Both the position numbers and the translations under genes were made by a program. This document shows positions 17,731-26,293 of a stretch of 64,000 nt of DNA, in pieces. Numbering within the stretch: position 1 is the stretch's first letter; each line of letters opens with the position of its first letter. The notes below the pieces were generated by a model, which ran no database searches, was not told the DNA's origin, and saw nothing but the letters and a program-made list of their open reading frames with translations. The stretch spans positions 310,001-374,000 of the forward strand of contig JADJQY010000009.1 of the NCBI GenBank assembly GCA_016712505.1. Reading direction: 5' to 3'. This stretch comes from Candidatus Eiseniibacteriota bacterium. GTDB lineage: Bacteria; Eisenbacteria; RBG-16-71-46; CAIMUX01.

Positions 17731-19128
17731 TTAGCCGAGTGGAAGGATGAGTTCGATGGTGAAGGGGCGTCCCTCGAGCGTCTCGGTTGGGGTGATCGTG
17801 ACATGAGCAACGGAAAGTGCGCTGCCATCACCCGGATCGATCTCTTCGCGCGTGACCGCGACGGTGCTCCCGGGTGGATCTCCGGCCAGGGGGCCGAGGA
17901 AGGCGGTCAGTTCCGACTGGATCCAGGCGCAGAGCCCCTCCGAAGTACTCGTCTCCGGCGGGGCCGCCCCGGCGGAAACGCGATCGAGTAGACGATCGCA
18001 GAGTTGCCCCACGCGCCCCACGGTGATCTGGTAGGGCAGGAGCGCTTCGGTGGTGAGTTTGCCTGGCATCAACTGGAAGGAGGTGTTGACCAGGGGGAGG
18101 ACGACGCCGTTCGTCCGGAGGATCCCGACCACGGGGGAGACGCCCGCTCGGGTCAACTCCATGGCGCGCATCTCCGGCAGCGGAGTCTCGGCCGCCAGCG
18201 CCACTTCATCGTTGATCGCCTGGGGATAGCTTCGCGTCGGCAGCCCCTCGAAGCGGCCGCCTCGCGCGCCAGCCAGATCGAGGGCGTGGCCGTGCGTCGC
18301 GATGCTCCGAGCCATCGCCGCGCCGACCAGCCAGGATGCCCGCCCGAAGAGGAAGGTCTCGGGCTTTGCCTCCTCCACCAGCTCGCGATGCCCCCCTTCG
18401 GCGTCGTCCCTGTAGGGGGCGCGCTGGAGGTACCGGTTGACCGAGAGCGAGACCCACCGCGCCTCCTCGCTGGTCTGATACTCGCGCCAGGTGGCGTGGG
18501 CCGGATCGCTGACCCGGTCGACCACGTTGGGAATGGCCGAAAGGTGTGCGAAGTAGCGGAGATCGAAGAGGGTGGGCGCGGCCCCGGTGAGGAGCGGTGC
18601 CTTGAGCACCTTGGCCATCCCCGCGAGCGTCCGCAGCGTCTCGAGTTCGGGGCCCTTGTGGCTCCAATCGAAGTCGAGCACGATGGCGCTCCAGGGATCC
18701 TGCATCGCGAGGAACACCTCGGACCGGAAACGCTCGATCAACTGATCCCGAGGGGAGGAGAGGACGAAGAGCTCCAGGTCCGCCCCGACATGGGCCGCGA
18801 GGAAGGCGAGACCGCGCCAGGCCGACTCGACCCGCTGAAAGATCGCGTGATGCAACACGGCATCGATCTGCACCGCGGTCGGGGCGGCGACGCCGGCGTT
18901 CCTGAGCGCCTCCATGATCGCCGACGGGGTGAAGGCGGAGAACGAGTCGAGTTTCAGGCTCAGGGTCTTCGAACTCATCGTCCCGCGCTCGTTGGGCAGC
19001 GGGATCTCGACCTGCCCGCTCCAGCGGGTCGGCCAGCCGTCGAGCCCCTGGGAGCTGGACGAGAGCCGCTGCGGCTCGGCCGCGCTGAGTCCGAGATCGG
19101 CCACCACGAGGAGTTTCCACGGGAGCAT
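17731..19128 (-). CDS. T6SS contractile-sheath-like protein (TssC/VipB type), paralogue 1
   Basis: The 465-residue product has TssC hallmarks: an AIFQRVESAWRGLAFLAAHV segment, a DPWSAIVLDFDWSHKGPELE stretch, an ARWVSLSVNRYLQRAPY segment and FGRASWLVGAAMARSI. The first 70 residues (KLLVVADLG, then a SAFTPSAIMEAL patch) recall TssB, so it may be a compact TssB-like plus TssC-like fusion. Start ATG 19128 is six bases after AAAGGA. It is encoded directly downstream of a second, longer sheath-like gene and on the strand opposite the main T6SS operon. Such paralogues could cap, modify or replace part of the sheath. Fold assignment is good; a distinct role is inference. Confidence 0.78.
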   Translation of the reverse strand: MLPWKLLVVADLGLSAAEPQRLSSSSQGLDGWPTRWSGQVEIPLPNERGTMSSKTLSLKLDSFSAFTPSAIMEALRNAGVAAPTAVQIDAVLHHAIFQRVESAWRGLAFLAAHVGADLELFVLSSPRDQLIERFRSEVFLAMQDPWSAIVLDFDWSHKGPELETLRTLAGMAKVLKAPLLTGAAPTLFDLRYFAHLSAIPNVVDRVSDPAHATWREYQTSEEARWVSLSVNRYLQRAPYRDDAEGGHRELVEEAKPETFLFGRASWLVGAAMARSIATHGHALDLAGARGGRFEGLPTRSYPQAINDEVALAAETPLPEMRAMELTRAGVSPVVGILRTNGVVLPLVNTSFQLMPGKLTTEALLPYQITVGRVGQLCDRLLDRVSAGAAPPETSTSEGLCAWIQSELTAFLGPLAGDPPGSTVAVTREEIDPGDGSALSVAHVTITPTETLEGRPFTIELILPLG

Positions 19129-19220
19129 CGAGAGTCCTTTCGTTGGAGAGGTTGGACGAACGCGGCTCCAGTCTAGCGGACGCGGGGCTGCGCCGTAAGC
19201 GGATCCGGCGACCCGGGCGA

Positions 19221-20978
19221 CTACTGTCGCCCGGGGGTTCCGAGTTCCAGCTCGAAGTCGGGCAGCCCCCGCATCGGATCGAGTACGGGGGTGAGCCGGA
19301 TGCCGATGGTCGTCGCCTCCTCCTGCCCCGCGGTCGGACTCGTGACCTCGATGTTGAACAGAGGCCCGCTCGGAGAGAGGAAAAGCAACTTGAGTCCCCC
19401 GGCGAGGGTGTCGGCGATGGCGCGCGCGGAGTGCGCCGCATCGATGTGGGGGAGCACCTGGCGCACGCGATTCATCACCTGCGCCACCATCAACTGATAC
19501 GGCAGCGTCGCGCGACGGGCATCGATGGCATAGGCGCGATCGTCCGAGCCGCGGCGCGGAGCGAAGAGGACCGGCGCGGTTCCGAAGAACGCGTGATCGG
19601 CGTTCCGCGCCGTGGCCAGGGCGATCAATCCGGAACGCGAGAGCTCGAGCAGCCGCTGCTCCGAGATGCTGGACTCCAGGCAACAGGCGACCTCATCTCC
19701 CGAGCGGGAGATCAGGGGACGGAGGGGCAGGTTCTCGATCAACCCTCCCGCTCCGGCTCCGAGGCACTCGAGTCCCCACCCGGTGCGAGCCGCGCTCGCC
19801 GCGATCCGCTCTCCCAGCGGCCAGATTCCACGCGCGAAGGGCAGATCGCCTTCGGATTCTTCCACCGGGTTTCCCTTCACAACCTCGCCGCGCGGGCCGA
19901 ACGGGGCCCGCACCAGAAAGCGGTTCACCGTAAGACCGACCCAGCGCGCCGCCGGCGTGGACCGCAGCGCCTTCCACTCGGCGCACTCGTCCAGTTTCGC
20001 GGCGATGTCGGGCGCCGAGAGCAGATCGCTTCCGCTCAATCCCAGCGGGGTCGGATCCAGCCCGGCCAGCAGGGTGGTGCTCGACGCCTCGAGCAAGGGC
20101 GCGATCTCCGCCAGGGTCTCCGGTTTCAGATCGAAGTCGGCCAGGAGGCAGAAGGTGCGCCCTTCCGCCGCGATCTCGTCGGCATAGGGGAGGGCGAGAT
20201 CGCGCAGCGTGGTCGTCAGCTCGGATGCGGTAGTGGGAAGCAGATGGACGTGCACCCCGGCGCGGTGGTCGACCCGCTTGAGCAGGAACCGCAGACCGAG
20301 CCAGCTCGACTCCAGGGCGCGAAACTCGGGCTCGCGGAGCAGATCGAGCGTAGCGGCACCCAGCGCGCTCTCGACCTCGCGTAGCGCCTCGGCCGCGCCG
20401 CGCGGCGGGGTGGTCGAGGAGCGGCCGACGATGCCGGAGAGCAGGCGATCGAGCGCCGAGGTCACCCCGCCGCTGACGGAGGCAGCCGGGATGCTCCCGC
20501 CGACATCGACCTGGGCGAAGATCGCGGCCAGCGGATCGTCCGGATCCGCGGGCGCCACCGGGGCGGGCGCTGCCGGGGCTGGCGCCGCTGCCTGCGGCCC
20601 CGCGGAGGTGGGGGGCGTCGGCGCCGTGGCCGGGTCCGGGGAGGGGTTGAGCGCCTGGCGCACCCGATCGGCGAGGACCGCGGGGATCCCGAGAGAGCCG
20701 AGCGAGGCGAGCAGGTCAGGGGCGGAGCGTCGTCCGGTGGCAACCTCGCGCAGTTGGTCTCGTAGATCGGCCAGCGCACGGGTGGGAGCATTCCGATCGA
20801 CCAACGCGTCCGGACGGAAGTCGCGAAAGGTGGTGAATCGCATTCCGCCGTTTCGCGTGGTCGGGGCCGAGGACGCTAGGAAGGCATCGAGGTCGTCCTT
20901 GTGCAGATCGCGAGGACGACCAGTGCGACCATTCAAGAAGTCGCCCAGCACCAGGAGATCGAAGATCGGTTCCGCCAT
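19221..20978 (-). CDS. T6SS sheath-like protein, probable TssB-TssC fusion, paralogue 2
   Basis: The 585-residue protein starts like TssB/VipA (MAEPIFDLLVLGDF, then MRFTTFRDFRPDALV within residues 46-60). It passes through an Ala/Pro-rich linker (about residues 112-150) and continues as TssC/VipB: EFRALESSWLGLRFLLKRVD, a FCLLADFDLKPETLAEI region, and ARWVGLTVNRFLVRAPFG, followed by FARGIWPLGERIAASA. Canonical sheaths use separate TssB (about 165 aa) and TssC (about 490 aa) chains. ATG 20978 has GGAGG five bases upstream. It precedes paralogue 1 by 92 bases, so the pair is probably one transcript. Whether they build a sheath or accessory structure cannot be read from the sequence. Confidence 0.78.
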   Translation of the reverse strand: MAEPIFDLLVLGDFLNGRTGRPRDLHKDDLDAFLASSAPTTRNGGMRFTTFRDFRPDALVDRNAPTRALADLRDQLREVATGRRSAPDLLASLGSLGIPAVLADRVRQALNPSPDPATAPTPPTSAGPQAAAPAPAAPAPVAPADPDDPLAAIFAQVDVGGSIPAASVSGGVTSALDRLLSGIVGRSSTTPPRGAAEALREVESALGAATLDLLREPEFRALESSWLGLRFLLKRVDHRAGVHVHLLPTTASELTTTLRDLALPYADEIAAEGRTFCLLADFDLKPETLAEIAPLLEASSTTLLAGLDPTPLGLSGSDLLSAPDIAAKLDECAEWKALRSTPAARWVGLTVNRFLVRAPFGPRGEVVKGNPVEESEGDLPFARGIWPLGERIAASAARTGWGLECLGAGAGGLIENLPLRPLISRSGDEVACCLESSISEQRLLELSRSGLIALATARNADHAFFGTAPVLFAPRRGSDDRAYAIDARRATLPYQLMVAQVMNRVRQVLPHIDAAHSARAIADTLAGGLKLLFLSPSGPLFNIEVTSPTAGQEEATTIGIRLTPVLDPMRGLPDFELELGTPGRQ

Positions 20979-21044
20979 CGGTTCCTCCGGGACCCGCCGC
21001 GCGCGGGAGAGGTAGTGCGGGTTCGGTTCCGTCCGGGCGCGTGC

Positions 21045-21797
21045 CTAGACCAGGACCGAGCCGCCATTGACATTCAGGATCGCGCCGGTGATGTGCCGGG
21101 CGAGCGAGGAGGCGAGAAACACTACCGGACCGGCCACGTCTTCCGGCTCCCCGGGACGGCCCAGCGGGATCGGTTCCTTGAGCGACGTGCCGATCGCCTG
21201 CGGAGTCAGCAGGTGTTCGGTCATGCTGGTCCGGATCCAGCCGGGGGAGACGGCGTTGACCCGGATGTTCGGCGCGAGTTCCACGGCCAGCGAACGGACC
21301 ATCGCGATCAGCGCTCCCTTGGTCGCGGCGTAGTGGCTGTGGAACGCCTCGCCCCGCTGCCCCGCGGTCGAGGTGATGAAGATGAGCGAGCCGCCCCCGC
21401 GCGCCTTGAGCAGGGGAACGGTGGCCCGCGCCACGTGGAAGCAGCCGGTCAGGTTCACCCCGATCATGCGGGCCCAGTCGGCGTCGGTCATGGTGTCGAT
21501 CGCGCCGTTGGTCCAGATCCCGGCGTTCAGAACCACCAGATCGAGCCCGCCCATCCGCTCACCGATCTGATCGACCATCGCGTTGACATAGATCGGATTC
21601 ATCACGTCGGTCGCGATCGGAAACGAGCGGCGTCCCATCGCCTCGATCGCCGCCACCGTCTCCAGCGCGGGCTGGGCCTGCTTGCGAAAGTGGACCACCA
21701 CATCGGCGCCGGCCCGCGCGAGCAGGCGCGAACAGGCGCCGCCGATCCCCCGTGAGCCGCCGGTGACCAGCGCGATCTGTCCCGAGAGATCGATCAC
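21045..21797 (-). CDS. Short-chain dehydrogenase/reductase (FabG-like)
   Basis: A classical SDR of 250 residues with the NAD(P)-binding motif VTGGSRGIGG near the N-terminus, the NAG motif (LVVLNAGIW), a catalytic Ser in ITSTAG and the YxxxK pair in HYAATKG. The C-terminal LNVNGGSVLV resembles 3-oxoacyl-ACP reductases and related alcohol dehydrogenases; the substrate is unknown. I choose GTG 21797, four bases after GGAGGA, giving MIDLSGQIALVTGG; an upstream ATG at 21809 would place that site inside the gene. It lies between the sheath paralogues and the envelope operon with the same orientation and short gaps, but a functional link is not evident. Confidence 0.88.
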   Translation of the reverse strand: MIDLSGQIALVTGGSRGIGGACSRLLARAGADVVVHFRKQAQPALETVAAIEAMGRRSFPIATDVMNPIYVNAMVDQIGERMGGLDLVVLNAGIWTNGAIDTMTDADWARMIGVNLTGCFHVARATVPLLKARGGGSLIFITSTAGQRGEAFHSHYAATKGALIAMVRSLAVELAPNIRVNAVSPGWIRTSMTEHLLTPQAIGTSLKEPIPLGRPGEPEDVAGPVVFLASSLARHITGAILNVNGGSVLV

Positions 21798-21842
21798 ACA
21801 TTCCTCCATTCGATGGTGTCGCGCCGGCCTGGGCGCGAGCGG

Positions 21843-24800
21843 TTACTGCGCTGTAGCGCTGAGCGGCACCTCGGTGCAGATCGTGGGCGCTCCGGTGCCG
21901 AAGGCATAGCGCACCCGGAGCACGCAGTTGTAGGTCCTCGGAATCTGGGCGAAGAAGTTGACGTCGATGGTCCGGCTGGCCCCCGCGTCCAGGTCGAAGA
22001 ACTGGTCGATGGTGCCGACCGAGAATGCGATGCACCCCGTGCCGTTGTCTTCCTGGAGCGAGAAGCTCGCCCGCCGATCCGACACGTTCTGGATGGTGAG
22101 CGACCGGGTCGAGAACTGGTTGCTCGGCACCGCCCCGAACTCGAGGTCGGTCGGGCTGGTGGTGCAGAAGATCCCGTTGCCGAGCAGGAAGAGCTGCGCG
22201 CAGCCTGCGCCATGGAAACCGGCGCAGGCCTGGCTGCCGGTCGTCGTCGGGCTGAAGCGGATCGTGACCTCATGGGTGCCCAGCCGCGGGATCGCGAAGG
22301 TCGCGCCGGCAACCACCTCGAACGCCGGGCAGCCGCCAAGCGTCACCGCCCCTTCGAGCACCCCGCCCCCCAGGTTCCGAATCTCGTAGCTCTGCTCCGC
22401 CGCGCTTCCCACCGGGACGTCGTCGAAATCGAGCGACGACGTCGAGAAGGCGCAGGTCGGCGGACCGTCTCCGCCCCCTCGGACGCTGACCGCGGCCCCG
22501 CAGCCACCGATCTCGAGCGCGCACGCTTCGTCGCGCACCTGCGTCGGCGTGAACCAGACCGCGATTCCGACCGAGTCGCCGGCGCCGAGCGCGAACCCTT
22601 GCGGATTGAGAATGTGGAAGTCTTCGCAGGATCCGATCGCACTCCCCTCGAGCAGGCCGCCCCCGCCGTTGCGCACGAAAAATGTGCGGACCGAGTCGGC
22701 CCCGAGGGAGACCAGCCCGAAGTCGAGCGAATCCGGAGATAGGACGCACACCGGCGGCTCGTCGGCGGTGGTCACGGAGAGGGTGTTCGATGGAGCAGTG
22801 AGCGCTTCGTCCACCTCCGCGCGAACGCGGTAGCTGTAGCTCGTCGCGGGGGCGAGGGTGGGATCGCTGAACTGGAACAGAGTCCCGGGGACGGCGGCGA
22901 TTTCCTCGAATGGATCGGTGCCGACGGCACGTTCGATCCGGAAGCTCGGCGTCGTGCCGCTGAACACCCACTGGAGCCGGGCAGTCCGTGGCTCGACCAA
23001 GGTCGCCGAGAGCAGTTCCGGCACCGGACCTTCGGTTTGGGCCTGGATGACGTTGCTGAGCGCGCTGCCGTTGCCCGCTTCATCGAAGCTCTTGAGGGCG
23101 AAGGAATAGCTGGTATCGCCGTTCAGTCCGGTCACGGTGAAGGTCTCGTTCGTTCCGGCCGTCTCCGGCGGACCGATCCCCTCGACCGGCTGCGCCTTGT
23201 CGAAGTTCTCCTCGGAGATCGGGGCAGTGGCCAAACGGAGGTCGTAGCGCGTCGCCTGTCCCACCAGGCCGTCGTCCCCGGGGGCGAGCCAGGTGAGCCG
23301 GATCGAGTTGCTGGTGCGTTCTCGCGCGGCCAGACTGGTCACGGCGCCGGGAGCGGTTCGGTCCTCGGTGCGAAAGAAAACGATGTTCGAGAGCGGGCCG
23401 ACATTCCCGGCCTCATCGATGGCGCGGAGCGCAGCCTGATAGCTGGTTTCGCGCTCCAGGCCGTCGAGCGCGTAGGTCACGCCGCTTCCCGCCTCGGTCC
23501 GGGTGGGTGTGGCCGCGGCCAGGCTGGCCGATCCGAAATTCAGCTCGGTCAGCTCGAACGTGGCGAAGCGGAGCTCGTACCGCTCGACCACGCCGGTGGC
23601 TCCGTCGTCCCCGGGCGAGGTCCAGGAGAGTTCCACCTCCGTCTCGGAGAGCGAACGGGCGGCGAGGGTGTTGACCGCGCCGGGGGGAGTGCGGTCGCGC
23701 GGACCGGACGTGGTCACTCCGTAGACGTTCGACAGGAGCGAGACCAGGCCGGCGTCGTCGGTGCTGCGCAAGGCGAACCAGTACTGGGTATCGGCCTCCA
23801 GTGACTGCACGAAGACCCCTTCCTGGGCTCCGGGAACATTGGGAATCGGCGTGTCCGGGACCACGCTGGCCGCGTCGAAGTTCGACTCGTCGATCACGGC
23901 GCGACTCGTGCGGAGGTCGTAGCTCCGGACCGGTTCCTCCGCGCCCTCGTCGGAGGGAGCGGTCCAGATCAGGATGAGCGAGGAGTCGGTCACCGAACTG
24001 GCTCGCAGGTCCTGGACCGGAGCGGGACGGACCGGCCCCCCAAGCACCACGCCGATGCTCTCCGAGAAGGCTCCGACCAAGGTCGCGGAGAGTTCTGCGC
24101 GCACGCGGTAGCTCGCGAGCGTGCCGTCGCCGCCGGCGGGGATGCGGTGAAGCGCATCCCGCCTCGGCGGGCGGGCCAGCGTCGTGTCGGTCGAGCTGGT
24201 GACGACCGACCACGATTCCACGCCGTCGCGGAACTCTCGGAGCCGGTAACGCCCCGCGCCGGTCACCGCAGTCCACGACAGACGATATTGCTCGGCCAGA
24301 TTCCGTTCGATGATCAGGTGAGGAACGACATCGACCACGTCGATCGTGACCGCGCGGGTCTCGCCGGAAATGAGCCCCTCGACCAGTTCGGCGCCGAAGT
24401 AGAGCAGTCCCTGCTCGCTCTCGGCGTCGCCGGCGCCGCGCGTTCCCTCCAGGTGCACATGCAGGAGGTAGGCATCTCCCGGCGGGACTTCGAGAGCGAG
24501 GGAGAAGTGAGTGCTTCCCGGCTCGATCAGGTCCTCGGCGCGAGCGCGTTCCACCAGCCGGTCGCCCACCATCTCGAGCGCGACGACGCGGAGGCGCTCG
24601 ATCGTGGTCGGCGCGCGGCTCGAGGCCAGACCGGGGCCGGGAAAGCGCAGCTCGACCCGCAAGGCGGCCCCGCGCGGCGCGCCGTGGTCCTCGCGGGTGC
24701 AGGCGACCAGAGCCGCAAGCAGCAGGCTCACCAGTGCAAGCGCCCAAACCCCGGAAGTCCAGACCCCGGACGTCCAGACCCTCGAGGCCCAGTTCCCCCT

Positions 24801-24938
24801 CGCCCGGTTCAGCGGGCGCGCCTGCTCGTCGGCTTGCGGAGTCCCCCGCAGGTGTCGCTGGGGAGAGGCGGCTCGGCCGTGATGGTGTTGACCACGTTGA
24901 CCGCGCCGGTCGTTCCGTCGACCGTGCATACATTCCAC
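21843..24938 (-). CDS. Large lipoprotein with fibronectin type III and ASH-like domains
   Basis: This frame encodes a hydrophobic segment ending in a lipobox (LLLAALVAC, Cys codon at 24701-24699), an alpha/beta N-terminal region, then about four fibronectin type III modules (for example LILIWTAPSDEG, VELSWTSPGDDG, IRLTWLAPGDDG), and three ASH/choice-of-anchor-D-like Ig domains (SLDFGLVSLGADS, SLDFDDVPVGSAA, DLEFGAVPSNQFS). It is therefore probably an outer-membrane-anchored, multi-Ig surface or periplasmic protein. The start is unresolved: the first in-frame start (24938) overlaps the upstream gene by about 130 bases and puts 79 residues before the Cys, while GTG 24731 gives a very short signal. 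It is the last gene of a five-gene overlapping operon. Confidence 0.75.
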   Translation of the reverse strand: MECMHGRRNDRRGQRGQHHHGRAASPQRHLRGTPQADEQARPLNRARGNWASRVWTSGVWTSGVWALALVSLLLAALVACTREDHGAPRGAALRVELRFPGPGLASSRAPTTIERLRVVALEMVGDRLVERARAEDLIEPGSTHFSLALEVPPGDAYLLHVHLEGTRGAGDAESEQGLLYFGAELVEGLISGETRAVTIDVVDVVPHLIIERNLAEQYRLSWTAVTGAGRYRLREFRDGVESWSVVTSSTDTTLARPPRRDALHRIPAGGDGTLASYRVRAELSATLVGAFSESIGVVLGGPVRPAPVQDLRASSVTDSSLILIWTAPSDEGAEEPVRSYDLRTSRAVIDESNFDAASVVPDTPIPNVPGAQEGVFVQSLEADTQYWFALRSTDDAGLVSLLSNVYGVTTSGPRDRTPPGAVNTLAARSLSETEVELSWTSPGDDGATGVVERYELRFATFELTELNFGSASLAAATPTRTEAGSGVTYALDGLERETSYQAALRAIDEAGNVGPLSNIVFFRTEDRTAPGAVTSLAARERTSNSIRLTWLAPGDDGLVGQATRYDLRLATAPISEENFDKAQPVEGIGPPETAGTNETFTVTGLNGDTSYSFALKSFDEAGNGSALSNVIQAQTEGPVPELLSATLVEPRTARLQWVFSGTTPSFRIERAVGTDPFEEIAAVPGTLFQFSDPTLAPATSYSYRVRAEVDEALTAPSNTLSVTTADEPPVCVLSPDSLDFGLVSLGADSVRTFFVRNGGGGLLEGSAIGSCEDFHILNPQGFALGAGDSVGIAVWFTPTQVRDEACALEIGGCGAAVSVRGGGDGPPTCAFSTSSLDFDDVPVGSAAEQSYEIRNLGGGVLEGAVTLGGCPAFEVVAGATFAIPRLGTHEVTIRFSPTTTGSQACAGFHGAGCAQLFLLGNGIFCTTSPTDLEFGAVPSNQFSTRSLTIQNVSDRRASFSLQEDNGTGCIAFSVGTIDQFFDLDAGASRTIDVNFFAQIPRTYNCVLRVRYAFGTGAPTICTEVPLSATAQ

Positions 24939-26293
24939 CAGTAGAAAGGCTCATCCTCGATCTGCGGTACCGTCACCACCTGGATCGTTCCATCCGGCTT
25001 GCAGATGCGCACCTCGGCGCCGGACTGCGAGAGGGTCAGGGATCCGGGGGGGCTGCACCAGTGATAGATCGACAGGGTGTAGGTTCCTGCCGACGGCTGA
25101 TAGATCGTGATGTTCTCCGGTCCGTAGCCTGAGGTCTCGTCATGGTCGAGTTCCGCGTACGGCGCGGTTCGCGCGGAACCGCGTTCGGAGAAGGAGACGT
25201 GGTAGACCGTGTCCCGAATCGCCGGTGTCCATAGATGGGCATCAAGATCGGGCGGGTCGTTCCCCCAGGTCACGGTGAAGGAGGCCCAGATCGGAGCGGG
25301 GCAGTCCAGATTCACCTGTCCCAGATCGAGTCCGGGAGGGCCGTTGACCGTGATGCAGCCCGACGGATTGAACCAGTCGCTGCAACCGGCGCGGATCACG
25401 ACCAGGTTGTAGCTGCCGGCAGGAACGGCGGGAAGAGTGAACGTCCCATTGGTGGCGGTGAACTCGAAGCGGCCGGTGTCGGCACCGTCACACGCGTACA
25501 GCTTCACCAGCGCGCACGGCACGGGGCTGTTCCCCGTGGTCTGCACCCGCCCAAAGACCGGTGCGGGGAGTGAAGCTCCAACCTGGATCGGCTCCGAGTA
25601 GGCGCTGGCCCCCTGCAGGCTCAGGTTCGCCCGCACCCGGAACTGGCCGGAGGTGATTTCATTCTCGATCAAGGAGAATCCGTTGGTCGTCACCGCATGG
25701 GCGATCTCGGTCCCCTCGGGCGGGGTTTCGAGCACGATGTACGAGTCGGCGCCAGGCACCGCAGGCCAGGTGATCACGCCCCCCGCCTCGGAGTAACTCG
25801 GCCGCGGAACCACGTCATCGAGCACCACCTCGACGGTTTGAGCCGGCCCTTCAGCGACGTCGGTCGCGAAGCCGACTCCGGCCATCAGCAGGCCCGACTC
25901 GCTCGCCGCGCTTCCACGCGAGCGCGTCCCCCGCACCTCGACCGTTACCCGGTAGTAGTCCGCCGGTGCGACCGCGAGCTCCAGGCGATAGTCGCGCCGT
26001 CCCTCGGGAAATCGATACTGCGCGCAGACCGGCGGCGGAGAAGCGGTATCGACCACCTCGCTGGCGCAGGCGTCGATCCGCTCGTAGAGGTAGGTGTACC
26101 CACCTCCTCCCCCCACTGGACTCGCCTCGACGGCCCGACCGTCCATCTCGCCTCGCACCCGGAGCGAGAGAAGCAGCGCAGCGTCTGCGGACCGTCCGGC
26201 TTCATCCGTGCTGCAGCCGGGGAGGGTGAGCCCGAGCCCGCTCGACAGCACGAACGCGGCCGCGATCGCGAAGCGCCGCAGGGCCAAGATCAC
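24809..26293 (-). CDS. Lipoprotein with carboxypeptidase-regulatory-like and YfaP/DUF2135-like domains
   Basis: The 494-residue product has a lipoprotein signal ending LTLPGC (Cys27). The N-terminal third echoes the neighbouring lipoprotein (a YRLELAVAPADYYRVTVEVRGTR region and SESGLLMAGVGFATD). A carboxypeptidase-regulatory-like fold follows (FGRVQTTGNSPVPCALVKLY, then GTFTLPAVPAGSYNLVVIRAG). The segment WGNDPPDLDAHLWTP, with DHDETSGYGPENITIY and GTYTLSIYHW, matches the YfaP/DUF2135 pattern of secreted beta proteins. The start is GTG 26293, overlapping the upstream stop by four bases (GTGA). It is likely an outer-membrane-associated partner of the barrel and CsgG-like proteins encoded just upstream. 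Confidence 0.75.
   Translation of the reverse strand: MILALRRFAIAAAFVLSSGLGLTLPGCSTDEAGRSADAALLLSLRVRGEMDGRAVEASPVGGGGGYTYLYERIDACASEVVDTASPPPVCAQYRFPEGRRDYRLELAVAPADYYRVTVEVRGTRSRGSAASESGLLMAGVGFATDVAEGPAQTVEVVLDDVVPRPSYSEAGGVITWPAVPGADSYIVLETPPEGTEIAHAVTTNGFSLIENEITSGQFRVRANLSLQGASAYSEPIQVGASLPAPVFGRVQTTGNSPVPCALVKLYACDGADTGRFEFTATNGTFTLPAVPAGSYNLVVIRAGCSDWFNPSGCITVNGPPGLDLGQVNLDCPAPIWASFTVTWGNDPPDLDAHLWTPAIRDTVYHVSFSERGSARTAPYAELDHDETSGYGPENITIYQPSAGTYTLSIYHWCSPPGSLTLSQSGAEVRICKPDGTIQVVTVPQIEDEPFYWWNVCTVDGTTGAVNVVNTITAEPPLPSDTCGGLRKPTSRRAR

Noticed and set aside
19143..20384. A 413-residue plus-strand frame opposite the sheath paralogues.
   Set aside because: It is antisense to a protein with clear TssC motifs and has no features of its own.
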